This document shows, piece after piece, positions 43,172-51,377 of a stretch of 64,000 nucleotides of DNA. Position 1 is the stretch's first letter. The number at the start of each line of letters is the position of its first letter. Location: the NCBI RefSeq assembly GCF_023502425.1, contig NZ_JAMFMA010000001.1, positions 992,001 to 1,056,000 on the forward strand, read 5' to 3'. Both the position numbers and the translations under genes were made by a program. The notes below the pieces were generated by a model. That model worked only from the letters and a program-made list of their open reading frames with translations. It was not told the origin of the DNA and did not search any database. Source of the DNA: Flagellimonas spongiicola (GTDB lineage: Bacteria > Bacteroidota > Bacteroidia > Flavobacteriales > Flavobacteriaceae).

Positions 43172-44226
43172 TGGGAAAAGTTCGAATTGTCAATGTGTCT
43201 AAACAACTTCCAGCCTATAGCAGGGACACCATGGATATTATTCCCTATGTGAAATTATGGTTGTCTACTCAAGACGAGCGTTATCGGAGAAAAGTTGTTA
43301 AGATATTTGAAGGAGCTGGAGTGGACCGCCGCTATGGAATTATGCCAATTGAAGATGTTTTCACTGCCACCTCCTTTGAAGCAAAAAATGCGATTTACAG
43401 TAAAGAGGTGAAGTTCTTGGGTGAAAGCGTATTGCGAAAATCCTTGGCAGCAGTCGACTGGAAACCTGATTCACTGGATTATATTATTACTGTAAGCTGC
43501 ACAGGTATTATGATACCTTCCTTAGATGCCTATTTGGTAAATCAATTAGGCCTGCGAAATGATATTGTTCGCTTGCCAGTGACGGAAATGGGTTGTGCTG
43601 CAGGGGTTTCGGGCCTGATTTATGCAACGAATTTCTTGAGGTCCAATCCGGGGAAAAGAGCAGCAGTGGTTGCTGTGGAAAGTCCTACCGCCACATTTCA
43701 GTTGGATGACTTTTCCATGGCAAATATGGTAAGTGCGGCAATATTTGGAGATGGAGCGGCTTGTATGTTATTGTCTTCGGAAGTAGATTCGAGTGGCCCT
43801 AGAGTTATTGGGGAAGAGATGTACCATTTTAATGATGCAACGCATTTAATGGGGTTTGATTTGACCAATTCAGGGCTGAAAATGATATTAGACGCTTCAG
43901 TTCCAGAGGTTATTGCGGAACATTTCCCCAAAATTGTTCACCCTTTTCTTGAAAAGTACGATTCGGATATCGATAGTATAGATCATTTGATTTTTCATCC
44001 TGGAGGTAAGAAGATTATTAACACTGTGGAAGCATTGTTCGGAGAAATGGGGAAGAATATCTCGGATACACGGGAAGTGCTTAAAAATTATGGAAACATG
44101 AGTAGTGTTACGGTACTCTATGTATTAGAGCGATTTATGGATAAGGAGATTCAGCTAGGGGAGCAGGGACTAATGCTGAGTTTTGGCCCAGGATTTTCAG
44201 CGCAGCGGGTACTTTTGGAATGGTAA
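43171..44226 (+). CDS. Type III polyketide synthase (chalcone/stilbene-synthase family)
   Basis: A 351-residue type III PKS that extends an acyl starter with malonyl-CoA and cyclises the chain to resorcinol, pyrone or resorcylic acid. The catalytic triad is intact: Cys142 in 'PVTEMGCAAGVSGLIYA', His276 in 'LIFHPGGKKII' and Asn309 in 'NYGNMSSVTVLYVLE'. 'SFGPGFSAQRVLLEW' is the C-terminal GFGPG-type loop. The start is the ATG at 43171 overlapping the methyltransferase TGA; the TTG just before is unlikely. Bacterial relatives (ArsB/C, SrsA, BpsA) use long-chain fatty acyl starters; the ACP, ketosynthase and dehydratase downstream suggest its own acyl supply. Confidence 0.92.
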   Translation: MGKVRIVNVSKQLPAYSRDTMDIIPYVKLWLSTQDERYRRKVVKIFEGAGVDRRYGIMPIEDVFTATSFEAKNAIYSKEVKFLGESVLRKSLAAVDWKPDSLDYIITVSCTGIMIPSLDAYLVNQLGLRNDIVRLPVTEMGCAAGVSGLIYATNFLRSNPGKRAAVVAVESPTATFQLDDFSMANMVSAAIFGDGAACMLLSSEVDSSGPRVIGEEMYHFNDATHLMGFDLTNSGLKMILDASVPEVIAEHFPKIVHPFLEKYDSDIDSIDHLIFHPGGKKIINTVEALFGEMGKNISDTREVLKNYGNMSSVTVLYVLERFMDKEIQLGEQGLMLSFGPGFSAQRVLLEW

Positions 44227-44235
44227 TTTGGTAAG

Positions 44236-45018
44236 ATGGAGAAAACAAGGAAATGGGCATTGATTTTAGGGGGTAGTAGCGGATTAGGCTGGGCTACTGC
44301 CTGTAAACTAGCCAAACATAACTTCAATTTGGTCATTATCCACAGAACCAGAAAAAGTGAAATGCCGGGCGTTGAGCAAAAATTCGGGGAATTGAAATCC
44401 TTTGGAGCCGAATTGATTTCCTTTAATAAAGATGCCATCAACAAGGAAGTAAGGCAAACACTGATTTCTGAACTGAAATCCAATTTAAAAGCTACTGGAA
44501 TATCGGTTTTGGTGCACAGTATTGCCAAGGGAAACTTAAAACCTATGCTCGGTGATGCTAATGAGTCCTTGGCTGGTATGGATTTTCAAATTACCATAGA
44601 AGCGATGGGTATTAGTCTGTATGACTGGGTGAAGGAATTGTCAATCCAAGGATTGTTTGCCAAGGATGCCCGGGTCATTTCGTTTACCAGTGAAGGGAAT
44701 TCAAAGGCATGGCCGTATTATGCCGCTGTAAGTGCGGCTAAAGTAACCTTGGAGGCCATAACGAGAGGAATCGCTTTGGAATTTGCTCCACACGGAATTA
44801 AAGCCAATTGCATACAAGCAGGTGTGACCGATACTAAATCCTTGCGGTATATCCCTAATAGCGATTTGATCATCAAAGAAGCTTTACGTAGAAATCCAAA
44901 TCGTCGTCTAACAACCCCTGAAGACGTAGCAAATGCAGCATTTTTGCTTACTCAGGACGAAGCGAACTGGATAACAGGAACAATTATAAAAGTAGATGGA
45001 GGGGAAAGTCTACAATAA
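44236..45018 (+). CDS. SDR, FabL-like enoyl-ACP reductase
   Basis: A 260-residue SDR. 'WALILGGSSGLGWATACKLA' is the nucleotide-binding motif. The active site reads 'SEGNSKAWPYYAAVSAAKV' with Tyr162 and Lys169 in Y-x6-K spacing, the FabI/FabL enoyl-reductase pattern rather than Y-x3-K of ketoreductases. The tail 'EANWITGTIIKVDGGESLQ' is typical of FabG/FabL. So in this operon it is more likely to saturate enoyl-ACP than to reduce 3-ketoacyl-ACP; a ketoreductase would then come from primary metabolism. Assignment by active-site spacing only. Confidence 0.65.
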   Translation: MEKTRKWALILGGSSGLGWATACKLAKHNFNLVIIHRTRKSEMPGVEQKFGELKSFGAELISFNKDAINKEVRQTLISELKSNLKATGISVLVHSIAKGNLKPMLGDANESLAGMDFQITIEAMGISLYDWVKELSIQGLFAKDARVISFTSEGNSKAWPYYAAVSAAKVTLEAITRGIALEFAPHGIKANCIQAGVTDTKSLRYIPNSDLIIKEALRRNPNRRLTTPEDVANAAFLLTQDEANWITGTIIKVDGGESLQ

Positions 45019-45020
45019 CT

Positions 45021-45479
45021 ATGGATTTGGATACTATTATTAAGCGACTACCGTACCAAGACCCCTTCTTGTTTGTAGATGAATTAATGGACATAAGCGA
45101 AACTGGTGCTCAAGGTACATTTCAGTTTAAGTCTGATTCAGCTTTTTATCGAGGGCACTTTAAGGAATATCCTATCACTCCAGGGGTTATCCTAACCGAA
45201 TGTTGTGCACAGATAGGGCTGGTGTGTCTTGGGATTCATCTAATGGATAAATTGGATGTTGAACAAAACAAGGGTCAACATCAAATTGCCATGTCCAGTA
45301 CCCAAATGGAATTTCTCAAAGCGGTTTTTCCCAATGAAACCGTAAGGGTTGTTTCCGAAAAGGAGTATTTCCGATTTAATAAGCTAAAATGTAGGGTGAA
45401 AATGTACAATGCCAAAGATGAGTTGGTGTGCAGGGGTGTATTGTCTGGAATGATCATTTTAAAAAGTGATGGAAAATAG
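45021..45479 (+). CDS. FabZ-like 3-hydroxyacyl-ACP dehydratase
   Basis: A 152-residue hot-dog-fold enzyme. 'LPYQDPFLFVDELMDI' is the opening of FabZ-type dehydratases, and 'YRGHFKEYPITPGVILTECC' contains catalytic His46 and Glu60. It should dehydrate 3-hydroxyacyl-ACP to enoyl-ACP for the pathway. Its last 11 bases overlap the start of the ketosynthase gene, and the gap to the SDR upstream is 2 bp. Confidence 0.85.
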   Translation: MDLDTIIKRLPYQDPFLFVDELMDISETGAQGTFQFKSDSAFYRGHFKEYPITPGVILTECCAQIGLVCLGIHLMDKLDVEQNKGQHQIAMSSTQMEFLKAVFPNETVRVVSEKEYFRFNKLKCRVKMYNAKDELVCRGVLSGMIILKSDGK

Positions 45480-46740
45480 GGTGGTGATAACAGGAATGGG
45501 TGTTTGTGCTCCAAACGGAATTGGTCTTGATGCGTTTGGGCAATCCCTATTGAATGGCACAAGTGGGATACGCCATCAAGCTGATCTGGAAGCACTTAAA
45601 TTTTCATGTCAAATTGCTGGAAAACCGTCTCTTAAAAATGTTAATTTAAATAATTACTTCAGTAATGTTCAACTAAAAGATTTAGATTCTACTGGCGTTG
45701 TTTATGGTGTTATTGCGGGCAAGGATGCCTGGAAAGACGCAGGTTTATATGAAAACATGGAATCTTTGGATTGGGACAGCGGTGTCGTCTTTGGTACCGG
45801 AATACTTGGAGTCGATAAATTTAGGGAAGCCATTTATAAGGTAGATGCTGGAAACGTAAGACGATTGGGGAGTACTGCAGTTATCCAGACCATGGCAAGC
45901 GGAATTAGCGCGTATTTAGGTGGAATGTTAGGTTTAGGTAATCAGGTGACCACGAATTCCTCTGCTTGTAGTACTGGAACCGAGGCTATTTTGATGGGCT
46001 TTGAAAGAATTAAATCAAAAAAGGCAAAACGAATGTTGGTAGGAAGCTGCAGTGATAGCGGTCCTTATGTTTGGGGCGGCTTTGATGCCATGAGAATCCT
46101 TCCAAGACGCTACAACGATAAACCTTCTGAGGCAAGTAGACCCATGAGTGCTTCGGCAATGGGATTTGTACCCGGTAGTGGGGCAGGAGCTTTGGTATTG
46201 GAAAGTCTTGAAAGTGCGAAGGCAAGGGGCGTCAAAATTTATGGTGAAATTCTTGGGGGAGCCGTAAACAGCGGTGGTCAGCGAAATGGAGGTAGTATGA
46301 CGGCTTCAAATAACAATGCTGTAATCAAGTGCATCCAAAACGCAATTAGCGATTCGGGAATCCAAGCTGATGCCATAGATAGTATTAACGGACATTTGAC
46401 CGCCACCACAAAAGATGCCATTGAAATTACCAACTGGGGTGAAGCCTTAAAACGAAAAGGCAAAGATTTTCCCTACATTAATTCCTTTAAGTCCATTTTT
46501 GGTCATTGTTTAGCTGCTTCTGGAAGCATTGAATGTGTTGGAACAGTATTGCAATTTCAACATAAAAAGGTATTTGGTAACCTCAATTGTGAAGATTTGC
46601 ATCCAGACATCCAAAAACAAGTGTCCCGAGAGCGGGTGCCATTGCATACCATTGACTTTGAGTCAAAAATTATTGCAAAGGCTAGTTTTGGTTTTGGAGA
46701 TGTAAATGCCTGTGTTATTTTTAAGTCCTATTCTGAATAA
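45469..46740 (+). CDS. 3-ketoacyl-ACP synthase (KAS II/FabF-type)
   Basis: A 423-residue elongating ketosynthase. The thiolase-fold triad is in place: Cys167 in 'TTNSSACSTGTEAILMGFER', His309 in 'SINGHLTATTKDAI' and His346 in 'SFKSIFGHCLAASG'. It should condense malonyl-ACP with an acyl chain on the neighbouring ACP. 'NGHLTATTKDAIEI' differs from the common 'NAHGTST' of FabF, marking it as a special subgroup, perhaps with its own chain-length preference. The ATG at 45469 is chosen rather than the GTG just before it. Confidence 0.88.
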   Translation: MENRVVITGMGVCAPNGIGLDAFGQSLLNGTSGIRHQADLEALKFSCQIAGKPSLKNVNLNNYFSNVQLKDLDSTGVVYGVIAGKDAWKDAGLYENMESLDWDSGVVFGTGILGVDKFREAIYKVDAGNVRRLGSTAVIQTMASGISAYLGGMLGLGNQVTTNSSACSTGTEAILMGFERIKSKKAKRMLVGSCSDSGPYVWGGFDAMRILPRRYNDKPSEASRPMSASAMGFVPGSGAGALVLESLESAKARGVKIYGEILGGAVNSGGQRNGGSMTASNNNAVIKCIQNAISDSGIQADAIDSINGHLTATTKDAIEITNWGEALKRKGKDFPYINSFKSIFGHCLAASGSIECVGTVLQFQHKKVFGNLNCEDLHPDIQKQVSRERVPLHTIDFESKIIAKASFGFGDVNACVIFKSYSE

Positions 46741-46746
46741 TTTGCT

Positions 46747-46998
46747 ATGAACGAGACCCATTTTACCAAACTGAAGGAAATCGTAGGGCTATATTTACCT
46801 GATGATGTATCCTCAGATGCCATTCAATTGGATAGTAAGTTTATTGACGAACTCAATATTAATTCTGCAAATCTGGTCGATATTGTTTTGGATGTAGAGG
46901 ATGCGTTTGATATTATATTGGAGAATGAAGATATGGACGGTATGCAAACCATTTCCGACGCCTTAAAGATTATCGAGGTCAAACTAAACGATAAGTAG
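46747..46998 (+). CDS. Acyl carrier protein
   Basis: An 83-residue acidic helical protein with the ACP layout. The phosphopantetheine site, normally DSL, reads 'LNINSANLVDIVLDVEDAFD' with Ser40 as the attachment residue; Asp is Asn and Leu is Ala. Helix II residues after it ('LVDIVLDVEDAF') keep the acidic ACP interface. It likely carries chains for the ketosynthase, dehydratase and enoyl reductase here. The altered DSL motif may favour its own partners or a particular phosphopantetheinyl transferase. Confidence 0.8.
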   Translation: MNETHFTKLKEIVGLYLPDDVSSDAIQLDSKFIDELNINSANLVDIVLDVEDAFDIILENEDMDGMQTISDALKIIEVKLNDK

Positions 46999-46999
46999 T

Positions 47000-47422
47000 A
47001 TGAAAGAATTCTGGAATTTTGTTTTGCATAAGGTCAATGTTGATAAACGCTTGCTCTTAGTCTATTGTGTTATCTATTTTACTTGGGGAATGGGTATGGA
47101 CTGGTTCGGGGAGTATGTGCAAATTGCTAAATTCACATATTGGTGGCAGGTTATTACTTGTTATATCCTTTTTATGGTGCCAATTTCATTGTTATTAAGA
47201 GGACTTCCTTTTCACATGCAATATGCATATGGTCTTGTGGCCATGGGGCTTCTTGAGTTTGGAGGATATGCCTTACAGACTTCCTTTGCCTACCCGGATA
47301 ATATAGTAGATCAATTTTTCAATATTCGAAACTTCAGCTTGGGGATGGCATTGTTTTTTGCGTTGTACTTTCCTTTAGGGAATTGGTTGGTGGGAAAGAT
47401 TTATGCCGCAATTTTTAAATAG
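47000..47422 (+). CDS. Four-helix membrane protein in the PKS operon
   Basis: A 140-residue polytopic protein with spans near 19-35 ('LLLVYCVIYFTWGMGMDWF'), 47-65 ('WWQVITCYILFMVPISLLL'), 75-92 ('AYGLVAMGLLEFGGYAL') and 113-135 ('FSLGMALFFALYFPLGNWL'). No family recognised. Being only 1 bp behind the ACP gene and the last of the operon, it may help to place the lipid product in the membrane, for example as a flippase-like accessory. That role is only inferred. Confidence 0.6.
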   Translation: MKEFWNFVLHKVNVDKRLLLVYCVIYFTWGMGMDWFGEYVQIAKFTYWWQVITCYILFMVPISLLLRGLPFHMQYAYGLVAMGLLEFGGYALQTSFAYPDNIVDQFFNIRNFSLGMALFFALYFPLGNWLVGKIYAAIFK

Positions 47423-47429
47423 GGATTGT

Positions 47430-47948
47430 TCACTCGTGTAACTCTAGTTTTAAACGCACCTTGACCAAATTGTCAGCCCGGTTCTTTTTTATTTTGATTC
47501 CATAATCCATGGAATTGATGTCAAAACTGCCATTGAGCTCCTTGCCATTGCGATTAAACGTGATTAGTACCGGCTTTGTAACTTCCTTTATGGTGAGCAT
47601 TCCCTTAACCAAAATAACATTGGTTTCCATGTTGACTTCGGTGCTGTGAAAGGAGATATATGGATACTCATCGACATTAAAGTATTTACGACTTCGTAAG
47701 GACCAGTTGCGAAGTCCGTTGTTTGTATCCAATGTTTTGGATTCTACCTGTCCTTTAAAAATGGAATTTTCCATTTGCGTAGGGTGAAATTCTGAGGATG
47801 ATGAAAATCCTGAAAGTGTCCCTTTAACACCTTTGGAAACAAACTCGAAGTGTACCTCTGCTACAACAATTTTTTGTACTTGTCCAACCAAGGACAAAGC
47901 ATTGATCAAGAGTAGGAAAGTAACAAGTGATGATCCAAATTTATTCAT
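47430..47948 (-). CDS. YceI-family periplasmic lipid-binding protein
   Basis: A 172-residue secreted protein with signal peptide (MNKFGSSLVTFLLLINALSL). It has a lipocalin-like YceI barrel: 'AEVHFEFVSKGVKGTLSGFS', 'LDTNNGLRNWSLRSRKYFNV' and 'YPYISFHSTEVN', then 'LTIKEVTKPVLITFNRNGKE'. YceI proteins bind isoprenoid or polyprenyl lipids. Convergent with the membrane protein gene, only 7 bp apart, it lies next to a lipid-making operon and might bind its product; this link is speculative. The start at 47948 is preferred to one 12 codons upstream, which lacks a signal. Confidence 0.8.
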   Translation of the reverse strand: MNKFGSSLVTFLLLINALSLVGQVQKIVVAEVHFEFVSKGVKGTLSGFSSSSEFHPTQMENSIFKGQVESKTLDTNNGLRNWSLRSRKYFNVDEYPYISFHSTEVNMETNVILVKGMLTIKEVTKPVLITFNRNGKELNGSFDINSMDYGIKIKKNRADNLVKVRLKLELHE

Positions 47949-48165
47949 AGTACGTTGGTCAAAATTTTGGCTTAAAACTGACAAATGTTTTGGATTAATA
48001 CATACTTAAAAGTACTAACGCTCTGTAAAGCATGAGGAAAATCAGGAAAAATTAATCCTAATGTTAAATTATAAATAATTAAAGTTTAATACGTAGAATG
48101 ATGTAAGATTATTACTAACTTAATGGTGGAATTGGGCCGAACCAGTCCGGTGTAACCTGAGCCAT

Positions 48166-48495
48166 ATGAACGATATAGCCGAACACAATGCACAGACCAT
48201 TGACGAAATGATGCTTCGAATGCAACGTAATCATAATATCATTCAACGCTTGCGTAAAAAGCTAAATTCCTACACTTGTGAGCCACGAGATTCTGTTTGT
48301 TTTGATAAGTTATATGATTTGCGTCAAAGCTTCAAGTCATTTACAATCCATCAGATACGCATTATGGACCTGATGGATAAAAACAAAATTGAATCAAAGC
48401 AACTCCGTCCTGAAATCCAAAAACATCTTGATCGATTCAAGCTTCTGGAACAAGAAATTGCGTCTTATTTATTGGCCAACAATCCTTACTCTTAG
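48166..48495 (+). CDS. Hypothetical helical protein, 109 aa
   Basis: A short, charged, all-helical protein ('TIDEMMLRMQRNHNIIQRLR', 'FTIHQIRIMDLMDKNKIESK', 'IQKHLDRFKLLEQEIASYLL'), probably a coiled-coil dimer. Two Cys (in 'SYTCEPRDSVCFDKL') are placed to form a pair. No signal peptide, membrane span or known domain. A tight frame and normal codon use favour a real gene. Confidence 0.55.
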   Translation: MNDIAEHNAQTIDEMMLRMQRNHNIIQRLRKKLNSYTCEPRDSVCFDKLYDLRQSFKSFTIHQIRIMDLMDKNKIESKQLRPEIQKHLDRFKLLEQEIASYLLANNPYS

Positions 48496-48602
48496 ACCAA
48501 ATATGAAAGGTTCACTGATTGTATTCTAAACTTGTGTTCAAATTAGTTTTTTCCCGCTATTAATAGCTGTAATATTGTATGGACTAATCCGACCTAGCAG
48601 CC

Positions 48603-49520
48603 ATGGGTAAAACATCCAAAACCACATTGGTGGTTCTCGCTTTTTTTGCCATTTACGTGATTTGGGGCTCCACCTATATGCTCAACAAAATGGCTGTAAT
48701 GGAGATACCTCCGTTCATGTTGGCAGGTTATCGTTTTGTCACCGCGGGTATCTTAATCTTGATCATTGCTAAGATCCTGGGTATTCCTATCGCAATCACC
48801 AAGAAGCAATTGCGAAATGCAGTTTTGGCAGGTTTCCTCTTTCTAAGTTTTGGAAATGGTGTTGTGGTTTGGGCGCTTCGCTTTGTGGATTCCGGATTTG
48901 CAGCTTTGGAAATTTCAGCGCAACCTTTGGTTGTTTTGATATTGATGCGTTTGCTTCAAGGAAAAAAAATTCAGCCAATGTCCGTGGTCGGAGTGGTTCT
49001 TGGCATCATTGGTATTTATTTATTGGTGAGTCAAAAAGAAATAATTACCAAGGAAGGCACAATTACAGGAATCGTAGTTATTTTTCTTGCCATGGTCAGC
49101 TGGGCCTACGGAAGTTTGTTTGTGGGCAAGGCTGATTTACCTTCAAATTATTTTGTGAATACAGGGTATCAAATGCTTACGGGAGGAATCCTATTGGCCC
49201 TTATCAGTCTTGGGTTAGGTGAGGATTGGTCATCACCCCTTGAATGGAGTGGAAAGGTGCAACTTTCCGTGGTTCTTTTGGTGCTATTTGGAAGCATTGT
49301 GGCTTTTACTTCCTTTAACTATCTACTAAAGTCCGTTTCTCCAGAAAAAGTGGCCACTTCAACTTACGTCAACCCGATTGTTGCACTAGCCTTGGGTTGG
49401 TATTTTTTGGAAGAGCAAATTACCACCCAATCCATAATTGCTGCCGTAATCTTGCTTACAGGTGTATATTTCATCAATACCAAAAAGACTTTGGCCATTT
49501 TTGAACGGTTTAAAAGATAA
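48603..49520 (+). CDS. EamA-family transporter (DMT superfamily)
   Basis: A 305-residue inner-membrane protein with ten predicted spans in two EamA repeats. The first starts 'FFAIYVIWGSTYMLNKMAVM', with the conserved 'WGS' turn; the second near 'FLAMVSWAYGSLFVGKADLP' and 'LFGSIVAFTSFNYLLKSVSP' with 'YVNPIVALALGWYFLEEQI'. These carriers export amino acids, metabolites or drugs, but the substrate cannot be read. It ends one base before the convergent Crp gene. Confidence 0.85.
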   Translation: MGKTSKTTLVVLAFFAIYVIWGSTYMLNKMAVMEIPPFMLAGYRFVTAGILILIIAKILGIPIAITKKQLRNAVLAGFLFLSFGNGVVVWALRFVDSGFAALEISAQPLVVLILMRLLQGKKIQPMSVVGVVLGIIGIYLLVSQKEIITKEGTITGIVVIFLAMVSWAYGSLFVGKADLPSNYFVNTGYQMLTGGILLALISLGLGEDWSSPLEWSGKVQLSVVLLVLFGSIVAFTSFNYLLKSVSPEKVATSTYVNPIVALALGWYFLEEQITTQSIIAAVILLTGVYFINTKKTLAIFERFKR

Positions 49521-50096
49521 TTAGAACAACGCTGACTTTGCTTTTAGTTCTTTCAGAGCCCGATTTAAACTTCTACCGGTAATACCAATATAGTTAGCGA
49601 TATCTTTTTTGGGAATGACAGAAATGAACTCAGGAAAAGTTTCCTTAAGGCGTATTAAATTGGCCTCTATAGGATAGCCATGTTGGTACGAATGACGCGG
49701 AGCTTTGAATCGGATTTTATCCGATAGTGCTTTTATAACCAATTTATTGAACGTTTTATCAGCATCTAATAATTTTTGATAATTGGAATGTGAAATGGTA
49801 ACAGTATGTAATGCCGTTATGGATTCAACGGAGCAAATAGTGGTCAGTCGATCAAAAACTTCGAGTTCGCCGAATTCCATACCCTGACCCAAAAATTCTT
49901 GAATGAATTCTTTCCCATTTTCGTCTGAAATATAGCATTTAGCTATTCCATCACGAATCAGATGCACTTTGGAATAACGACTGTCTTGCTTAATGATGAG
50001 TGTTTTGGCCGGATAGGTTTCCTTTGACCAAATCGAATTCCTTGCATTTATTAAGGTTGAGACATAGTCGGCTAATTCTTCATTTACTCTGATCAT
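49521..50096 (-). CDS. Crp/Fnr-family transcriptional regulator
   Basis: A 191-residue regulator with an N-terminal cyclic-nucleotide-binding beta-roll ('KTLIIKQDSRYSKVHLIRDG', 'EFLGQGMEFGELEVFDRLTT') and a C-terminal HTH ('IPKKDIANYIGITGRSLNRA'). No Fe-S Cys cluster is seen, so it is not an Fnr-type oxygen sensor by sequence. Many Bacteroidota members act without cAMP. It diverges from the MFS transporter gene starting at 50202, a natural candidate target, and converges on the EamA gene. Confidence 0.85.
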   Translation of the reverse strand: MIRVNEELADYVSTLINARNSIWSKETYPAKTLIIKQDSRYSKVHLIRDGIAKCYISDENGKEFIQEFLGQGMEFGELEVFDRLTTICSVESITALHTVTISHSNYQKLLDADKTFNKLVIKALSDKIRFKAPRHSYQHGYPIEANLIRLKETFPEFISVIPKKDIANYIGITGRSLNRALKELKAKSALF

Positions 50097-50201
50097 AATG
50101 GAACTGGGACAAATGTCCTTTTTTCAAAAATGGTTGTCCGTTTACTTTGTCCTTAAAAATAATCATATCTCCCTAGCGTGTCAAAATCAAGTCCAACTTC
50201 A

Positions 50202-51377
50202 ATGGCAAAAAAAGATCAAGTATTTACTTCCAAATTCATTCTGGTCTGTATCGCATCACTTTTTTTCTCGGCCAGTTATAACATGCTGATTCCAGAATTA
50301 CCTTCTTATTTGGCAGAACTGGGAGGAGCAGAATATATAGGACTGATAATTGCTCTATTCACCCTTACAGCTGGCCTTTCAAGACCTTTTAGTGGAAAGT
50401 TGACAGATACGATCGGCAGAAAACCGGTACTGTTATTTGGCGCCTTGGTTTGTGTTGTCTGTGGCGGATTGTATCCAATACTCACAACCGTAAATGGATT
50501 TCTGCTATTACGATTACTCCATGGATTTTCAACGGGATTTACACCAACGGCAGCATCTACCTATGTTTCTGATGTGGTTCCTGCCCACAGACTTGGAGAG
50601 GCCATGGGGATTCAAGGGATAGCCTTCGGAACTGGACTGGCTTTAGGCCCTGCCATTGGAAGTTGGATCAAGCTTTCCTTTTCTTATGATGTATTGTTCT
50701 ACAGCTCTTCTGGAATGGCTTTATTGGCCGCAATCTTGATGTGGAATTTGTCTGAAACTTTAACTAGTCGTGAACGATTTAAGTTGGAATTACTGAAAGT
50801 GTCCAAATCTGACATATTAGCCAAGGAAGCGATGCCGGCAGCAAAGGTCACCTTTCTGACCTACGTGGCCTTTGGTGTTATCTTAACATTGATTCCCGAT
50901 TGGACAGAGGCCATTGGTTATCGTAACAAAGGTATTTTCTTTGTGGTATTTACCTTGTCGTCTCTAGCAGTGCGAATTGTGGCTGGCAAACTTTCCGATC
51001 GTATTGGAAGGATAAAAATCATTCTTGCTGGTATGGTACTTATCGTAGGTGCCTTAATATTATTAGGGCAGATGCCGACATTCGACGGCTTGTTATACGG
51101 TGCTGGAATTTATGGTTTAGGTATGGGTATAGTTTCGCCAGGAATCAACGCTTGGACCGTGGACCTAAGTAACCCAGTACAGAAAGGTAAGGCGATTGCC
51201 ACCATGTTCATTGCTTTGGAGACAGGAATAGGATTGGGTGCATTGGTCTCGGGTTGGTATTACAATCAACAACTGCTTCGAATACCCACTATCTTTTATT
51301 CCTGTGCTTTATTAGCGGTAGTTGGTGTATGCTACCTCTTGTTCCGATTAAAGGAAAATAACCGAACATCAGTTTAA
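50202..51377 (+). CDS. MFS transporter
   Basis: A 391-residue transporter with 12 predicted spans. The MFS signature after helix 2 is 'FSGKLTDTIGRKPVLLFG' (GxxxDxxGRK), repeated after helix 8 as 'VAGKLSDRIGRIKIILAG'. 'GFSTGFTPTAASTYVSDVVP' is helix 4, found in drug and sugar exporters. Substrate unknown. GTG at 50178 would add eight residues; the ATG at 50202 starts right at the helical core. The end overlaps the end of the convergent DUF5916 gene by nine bases. Confidence 0.8.
   Translation: MAKKDQVFTSKFILVCIASLFFSASYNMLIPELPSYLAELGGAEYIGLIIALFTLTAGLSRPFSGKLTDTIGRKPVLLFGALVCVVCGGLYPILTTVNGFLLLRLLHGFSTGFTPTAASTYVSDVVPAHRLGEAMGIQGIAFGTGLALGPAIGSWIKLSFSYDVLFYSSSGMALLAAILMWNLSETLTSRERFKLELLKVSKSDILAKEAMPAAKVTFLTYVAFGVILTLIPDWTEAIGYRNKGIFFVVFTLSSLAVRIVAGKLSDRIGRIKIILAGMVLIVGALILLGQMPTFDGLLYGAGIYGLGMGIVSPGINAWTVDLSNPVQKGKAIATMFIALETGIGLGALVSGWYYNQQLLRIPTIFYSCALLAVVGVCYLLFRLKENNRTSV

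Larger units (their letters stand above)
41331..47422 (+). other. Eight-gene type III PKS / fatty-acid operon (biosynthetic cluster)
   Basis: Genes overlap or are spaced by 1-9 bp throughout: FAD oxidoreductase, methyltransferase, type III PKS, SDR, dehydratase, ketosynthase, ACP and membrane protein. Overlaps of the TAATG and TGATG kind couple the first three. A dedicated fatty acyl supply feeding a type III PKS, plus methylation and flavin chemistry, matches the logic of phenolic-lipid and alkylpyrone systems (for example srsABC of Streptomyces, with added FAS parts). Product class is inferred, and no condensation, adenylation or glycosylation domain is present. Confidence 0.75.
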
